From assembly GCF_000002075.1 (NCBI RefSeq), contig NW_004797307.1, positions 343,992 to 407,991 on the forward strand: a stretch of 64,000 nt of DNA, in the 5' to 3' direction. Positions 63,501-64,000 of this stretch are shown here, piece by piece. Position 1 is the first letter of the stretch. Each line of letters opens with the position of its first letter. A model generated the notes under the pieces. That model saw nothing but the letters and a program-made list of their open reading frames with translations. It made no database searches and was not told the DNA's origin. Both the position numbers and the translations under genes were made by a program. The stretch is from Aplysia californica. Its lineage: Eukaryota; Mollusca; Gastropoda; Aplysiida; Aplysiidae.

Positions 63501-63671
63501 CAGATATTCTTGCGCGTGTGTGGGTCAACACCACTTGTTGGCTCGTCAAGCACAACTGTCTGTGAGCCACCAACAAAGGCCAAAGCAACACAGAGACGTC
63601 TCTTCATGCCATATGATAAGTCACGGACAGGTGTATTACGATTTACCCACATGTGAACATCCTTCAGAAGC
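33191..63671 (-). CDS. ABCA-subfamily lipid transporter, ABCA12-like; 3' 25 exons, 5' part outside window
   Basis: This is the C-terminal 1187 residues of a full ABCA transporter. In transcript order the exons are 63671-63475, 62792-62620, 62384-62360, 61465-61251, 59672-59564, 53271-53013, 51553-51446, 50321-50106, 48544-48375, 47502-47442, 46801-46624, 46170-46055, 45186-45039, 44526-44408, 42950-42816, 42439-42322, 41652-41584, 40218-40112, 39246-39105, 38397-38263, 37171-37068, 36220-36128, 35235-35136, 34690-34553 and 33520-33191. They sum to 3565 nt with all phases consistent; the first base completes a codon from the preceding exon. Domain order is NBD1 (C-terminal half), linker, TMD2, NBD2, VFxxFA-type tail. 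Features recalled from human ABCA12 are KRFHH-RRNW before TM7, GGW-F and GYH--P-Y-NS in the loop, [33 protein letters not shown] and a Ser-rich tail. ABCA1/2/4/7 are less similar. In vertebrates ABCA12 loads lipids (glucosylceramides) into lamellar granules; the substrate here is unknown. Exact orthology needs a tree. Confidence 0.9.
34934..34987. repeat. Degenerate CCACG/CCACA pentamer repeat
   Basis: About ten units of CCAC(A/G)C-type sequence in the ABCA intron between exons 35235-35136 and 34690-34553. Confidence 0.75.
36632..36745. repeat. 19-bp minisatellite with 38-bp higher-order unit
   Basis: Six 19-bp units alternate between two types, GGCCTGTTTCTTTACATAT and GGCCTATTTCTCAACATAT, giving three 38-bp pairs. 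It lies in the ABCA intron just left of an M430 copy. Confidence 0.9.
36768..37028 (-). mobile_element. MITE family M430, internally deleted copy
   Basis: The left end (GTGTGGCATCACGGGGAAGT) and right end (CACCTGATTCCACCGCATCG) match the family. The middle is shortened and contains a 24-bp run of G. Its right end is 39 bp from the donor side of ABCA exon 37171-37068. Confidence 0.75.
38890..39118 (-). repeat. ~54-bp tandem repeat derived from an ABCA exon-intron border
   Basis: On the - strand, TGAACAAAGTGAAATT|GTAAGTT is the end of exon 39246-39105 and its donor. It is followed by three diverged copies of the same 53-54 bp block (TGAATAAAGTGCAATTGTAA, TAAACAAAGCGCAACTGTGA, TGAACAAAGTGTAATTGTAA) and a partial fifth. 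Copies 2 and 4 keep GTAAGTT. Confidence 0.85.
39500..39800 (+). mobile_element. LINE ORF2 C-terminal fragment
   Basis: The + frame reads [20 protein letters not shown] and then [11 protein letters not shown], the common W-Y-x-x-V-T-R-S and GRRRRGRQ tail of animal non-LTR polymerases. 5'-truncated, in an ABCA intron, opposite to the gene. Confidence 0.75.
39803..39985 (-). mobile_element. MITE family M430, half copy
   Basis: GCGGCCATTTTCTCG, GAAACCAGGTGACC, AATAACTCCACG and GAGTGTCTGATTTCACAGCG follow the same order as the right half of the copy at 47660-48091. Its missing half is replaced by the LINE tail to the left. Confidence 0.65.
40283..40599. mobile_element. piggyBac-type MITE with TTAA flanks
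   Basis: Ends CCCTTTGAGCC and, reverse-complemented, CCGTTTGAGCC, flanked by TTAA at 40279-40282 and 40600-40603. 317 bp, non-coding, in the ABCA intron that holds the assembly gap. Confidence 0.8.
40795..41494. other. Assembly gap of 700 N
   Basis: A run of exactly 700 N, bordered by G-rich sequence on the left and (GA)n on the right. Exons on either side abut in phase 0 with contiguous ABCA motif sequence, so the gap is intronic. Confidence 0.99.
41495..41570. repeat. (GA)n microsatellite at gap edge
   Basis: The tract ends about 14 bp from the donor of ABCA exon 41652-41584. The intron therefore begins almost directly with (TC)n on the transcribed strand. Confidence 0.95.
43585..43755 (-). 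repeat. tRNA-derived SINE (family 2)
   Basis: The - strand has GGGGTGTAATGGTTAGGG (box A-like), AAGAGTTTGACTCCC (box B-like) and GCTGGGATGTTGTATCC, in the same order as 30562-30785. Confidence 0.65.
44640..44812. mobile_element. CAGT-ended MITE, decayed copy
   Basis: GGCCACCCATTGTTGATGAT, TCATTACAATTTTTTT, AAGTGCTTATTTGTACAGGT and TTAGAACAGGTTTAACTGCA follow the order of the full copy at 63176-63353. Confidence 0.65.
47660..48091 (-). mobile_element. MITE family M430, copy
   Basis: The inverted ends are GTTGTGAAATCAGGCGCTCG on the left and GGTGGAATAAGGTGCTCGTC from the reverse-complemented right end. Flanks are ATTT on both sides (47656-47659 and 48092-48095). 432 bp in an ABCA intron. Confidence 0.85.
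49101..49466 (+). repeat. tRNA-derived SINE (family 1), copy
   Basis: GGTGGTCTGGTGGTGAAGCT is box A-like and GCATTCAAACCCC box B-like. The body GGGAAGGGCACTTAAC, GGTAATGGGTACTTGGC and the end ATACAAATGCTATTTATTAT match 30176-30520. Confidence 0.82.
49531..49582 (-). repeat. R1 repeat, 3' end only, reverse orientation
   Basis: The - strand reads GGCGCTCATATGACCG, then GCAGTTGCGAGCGCCGTAAA and a short CTACTATTAAA tail. The hairpin is the same as in the UBE4A-intron copies. Confidence 0.7.
50395..50818 (-). mobile_element. MITE family M430, copy
   Basis: Ends GTCACATCGTGGTGAAATCA and, reverse-complemented, GTCACGAAATGGTGGATCAG. 424 bp. It lies in the intron upstream of ABCA exon 50321-50106, 73 bp from that exon. 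Confidence 0.82.
52420..52940. repeat. Unassigned repeat-like stretch in an ABCA intron
   Basis: The first about 95 bp match the fragment at 2985-3080. The following 400 bp (for example GCAGCTCACTGGCACAGTAG) are more GC-rich than the surrounding intron and resemble decayed coding sequence, but I recognise no family. Confidence 0.35.
54533..54586. repeat. (GA)n microsatellite
   Basis: About 50 bp of GA repeats with few interruptions. Confidence 0.95.
56794..57227 (+). mobile_element. MITE family M430, copy
   Basis: The inverted ends are GTGAGGCAGCGTGGTGGAAT and, reverse-complemented, GTGAGGCAGTGGGGTGGAAT. ATAT lies on both sides (56790-56793 and 57228-57231). 434 bp. Its terminal repeats are the best matched of the family, suggesting a younger copy. 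Confidence 0.88.
59564..62384 (-). other. Regulatory/linker segment after NBD1
   Basis: A 25-nt micro-exon (62384-62360, EIAAAENS) joins exon 61465-61251, which holds the ABCA regulatory domain ending [11 protein letters not shown]. The next exon, 59672-59564, begins [11 protein letters not shown] and is acidic and hydrophilic. The S-D-T-T-L-E-E-V-F motif is the standard ABCA post-NBD1 motif. Phases are 0 into the micro-exon, then 1, then 0. Confidence 0.85.
59849..61034 (+). mobile_element. Ty3/Gypsy-type LTR retrotransposon fossil with inverted LTR end
   Basis: This is a broken fragment of an LTR element. A 5' LTR of about 178 bp (59849-60026, TG...CA ends) is followed by a primer-binding-site-like TGGTGACCCCGACGTGA. 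A gag region (about 60111-60700) reads [20 protein letters not shown] and [12 protein letters not shown] short protease segment (about 60870-60960) contains [10 protein letters not shown]. Reverse transcriptase, RNase H and integrase are absent. The right end (60967-61034) is an inverted copy of the first 68 bp of the LTR. GATC flanks both sides. It fills most of the ABCA intron between exons 61465-61251 and 59672-59564. It is clearly inactive, with several breaks, and the two 68-bp arms differ at 3 positions. Confidence 0.85.
62620..63671 (-). other. NBD1, second half: signature, Walker B, D-loop, H-loop
   Basis: Exon 63671-63475 encodes LLKDVHMWV, the signature LSYGMKRRL, Walker [14 protein letters not shown] with the catalytic Glu, and the start of the next helix. 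Exon 62792-62620 carries the H-loop [10 protein letters not shown], then [11 protein letters not shown] and the post-NBD strand. Walker A and the Q-loop must lie upstream of 64000. The signature has Tyr where nearly all ABCA NBDs have the first Gly of SGG. Confidence 0.9.
63176..63353. mobile_element. CAGT-ended MITE with TA duplication
   Basis: The inverted ends are CAGTCAAATTTTTCC and, reverse-complemented, CAGTCAAATCAGCTC, flanked by TA (63174-63175 and 63354-63355). 178 bp, Tc1-mariner/pogo style. Related pieces are at 44640-44812, about 24365-24415 and 51594-51655. Confidence 0.75.
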
Positions 63672-64000
63672 CTGAGTGATATCCAAAAAACAATGATGGA
63701 ATGGACAATCTTATATCTAAGGGCAAAACAGAATTTAAAGTACTTGTCAGTTTCAGATCAAGCAATTGAAGAAATGTGATTTTCTGTGGTAGGCAATCCA
63801 GAAACACATTTCTTTAGATTCCCTTTTCATTCGGAAGAAAAGAACTAAACTGAAATGAATAAAGAAACTAAACTGAACCTGTTGTAAGTAGCAGAAGAAG
63901 AAAAACTTGACCAGTCAACTTTCCTCGAAGTGATTAGGACAAATTTGATAATGGTGACAAAGTCCATTATAACAAAACAGAAAGAGAACAGGTTTCATGT
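63672..64000 (-). other. ABCA intron at the window edge
   Basis: No exon with Walker A or Q-loop sequence is found. The upstream exons of the gene lie to the right of this window. Confidence 0.7.

Overview
The window is eukaryotic: multi-exon genes with GT-AG introns of about 0.1-6 kb, AT-rich non-coding DNA, long microsatellites, tRNA-derived SINEs, LINE 3' tails and many small inverted-repeat transposons. The protein sequences are animal-like. The repeat landscape fits a lophotrochozoan, probably a gastropod mollusc; that placement is inference, since no diagnostic marker gene is present. A 700-base run of N (40795-41494) shows it is a draft assembly.

Two protein-coding genes face each other. 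On the + strand, 3564-24674 carries a complete ubiquitin chain-elongation factor E4 A gene (UBE4A). I reconstructed 21 coding exons. Every splice phase agrees and they encode 1049 residues (human UBE4A is about 1066), ending in a C-terminal U-box. On the - strand, 63671 down to 33191 carries the 3' part of a full-size ABCA lipid transporter that most resembles vertebrate ABCA12. I reconstructed 25 consecutive exons encoding 1187 residues plus stop. They cover the end of NBD1, the linker, TMD2 with its large extracellular loop, a complete NBD2 and a Ser/Pro/Gln-rich tail. The 5' half, including the NBD1 Walker A and all of TMD1, lies beyond the right edge. The N gap falls in an intron between exons that abut in phase, so no coding sequence appears lost.

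Layout: 1-3563, upstream/5' region of UBE4A with small repeats and no recognisable gene; 3564-24674, UBE4A; 24675-31066, repeat-rich tail-to-tail interval with the UBE4A 3' UTR and nested inverted-repeat elements; 31067-33190, probable ABCA 3' UTR; 33191-63671, ABCA12-like gene; 63672-64000, intron of that gene. I see no functional link between the two genes. UBE4A acts in the cytosolic ubiquitin system and the ABCA protein is a membrane lipid transporter.

The most unusual observations are in the mobile and repeat fraction and in gene details. An LTR-element fossil has the same LTR end, inverted, at both extremities and is flanked by a GATC duplication. A MITE family of about 430 bp has three copies sitting 38-73 bp from exon edges. 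A splice-donor region of the ABCA gene has been amplified as a tandem repeat. A 25-nt micro-exon is required by phase. The ABCA NBD1 signature motif reads LSYGM, and the protein has a CFTR-like C-terminal TRL. I found no operon-like, CRISPR-like or otherwise wholly new system.
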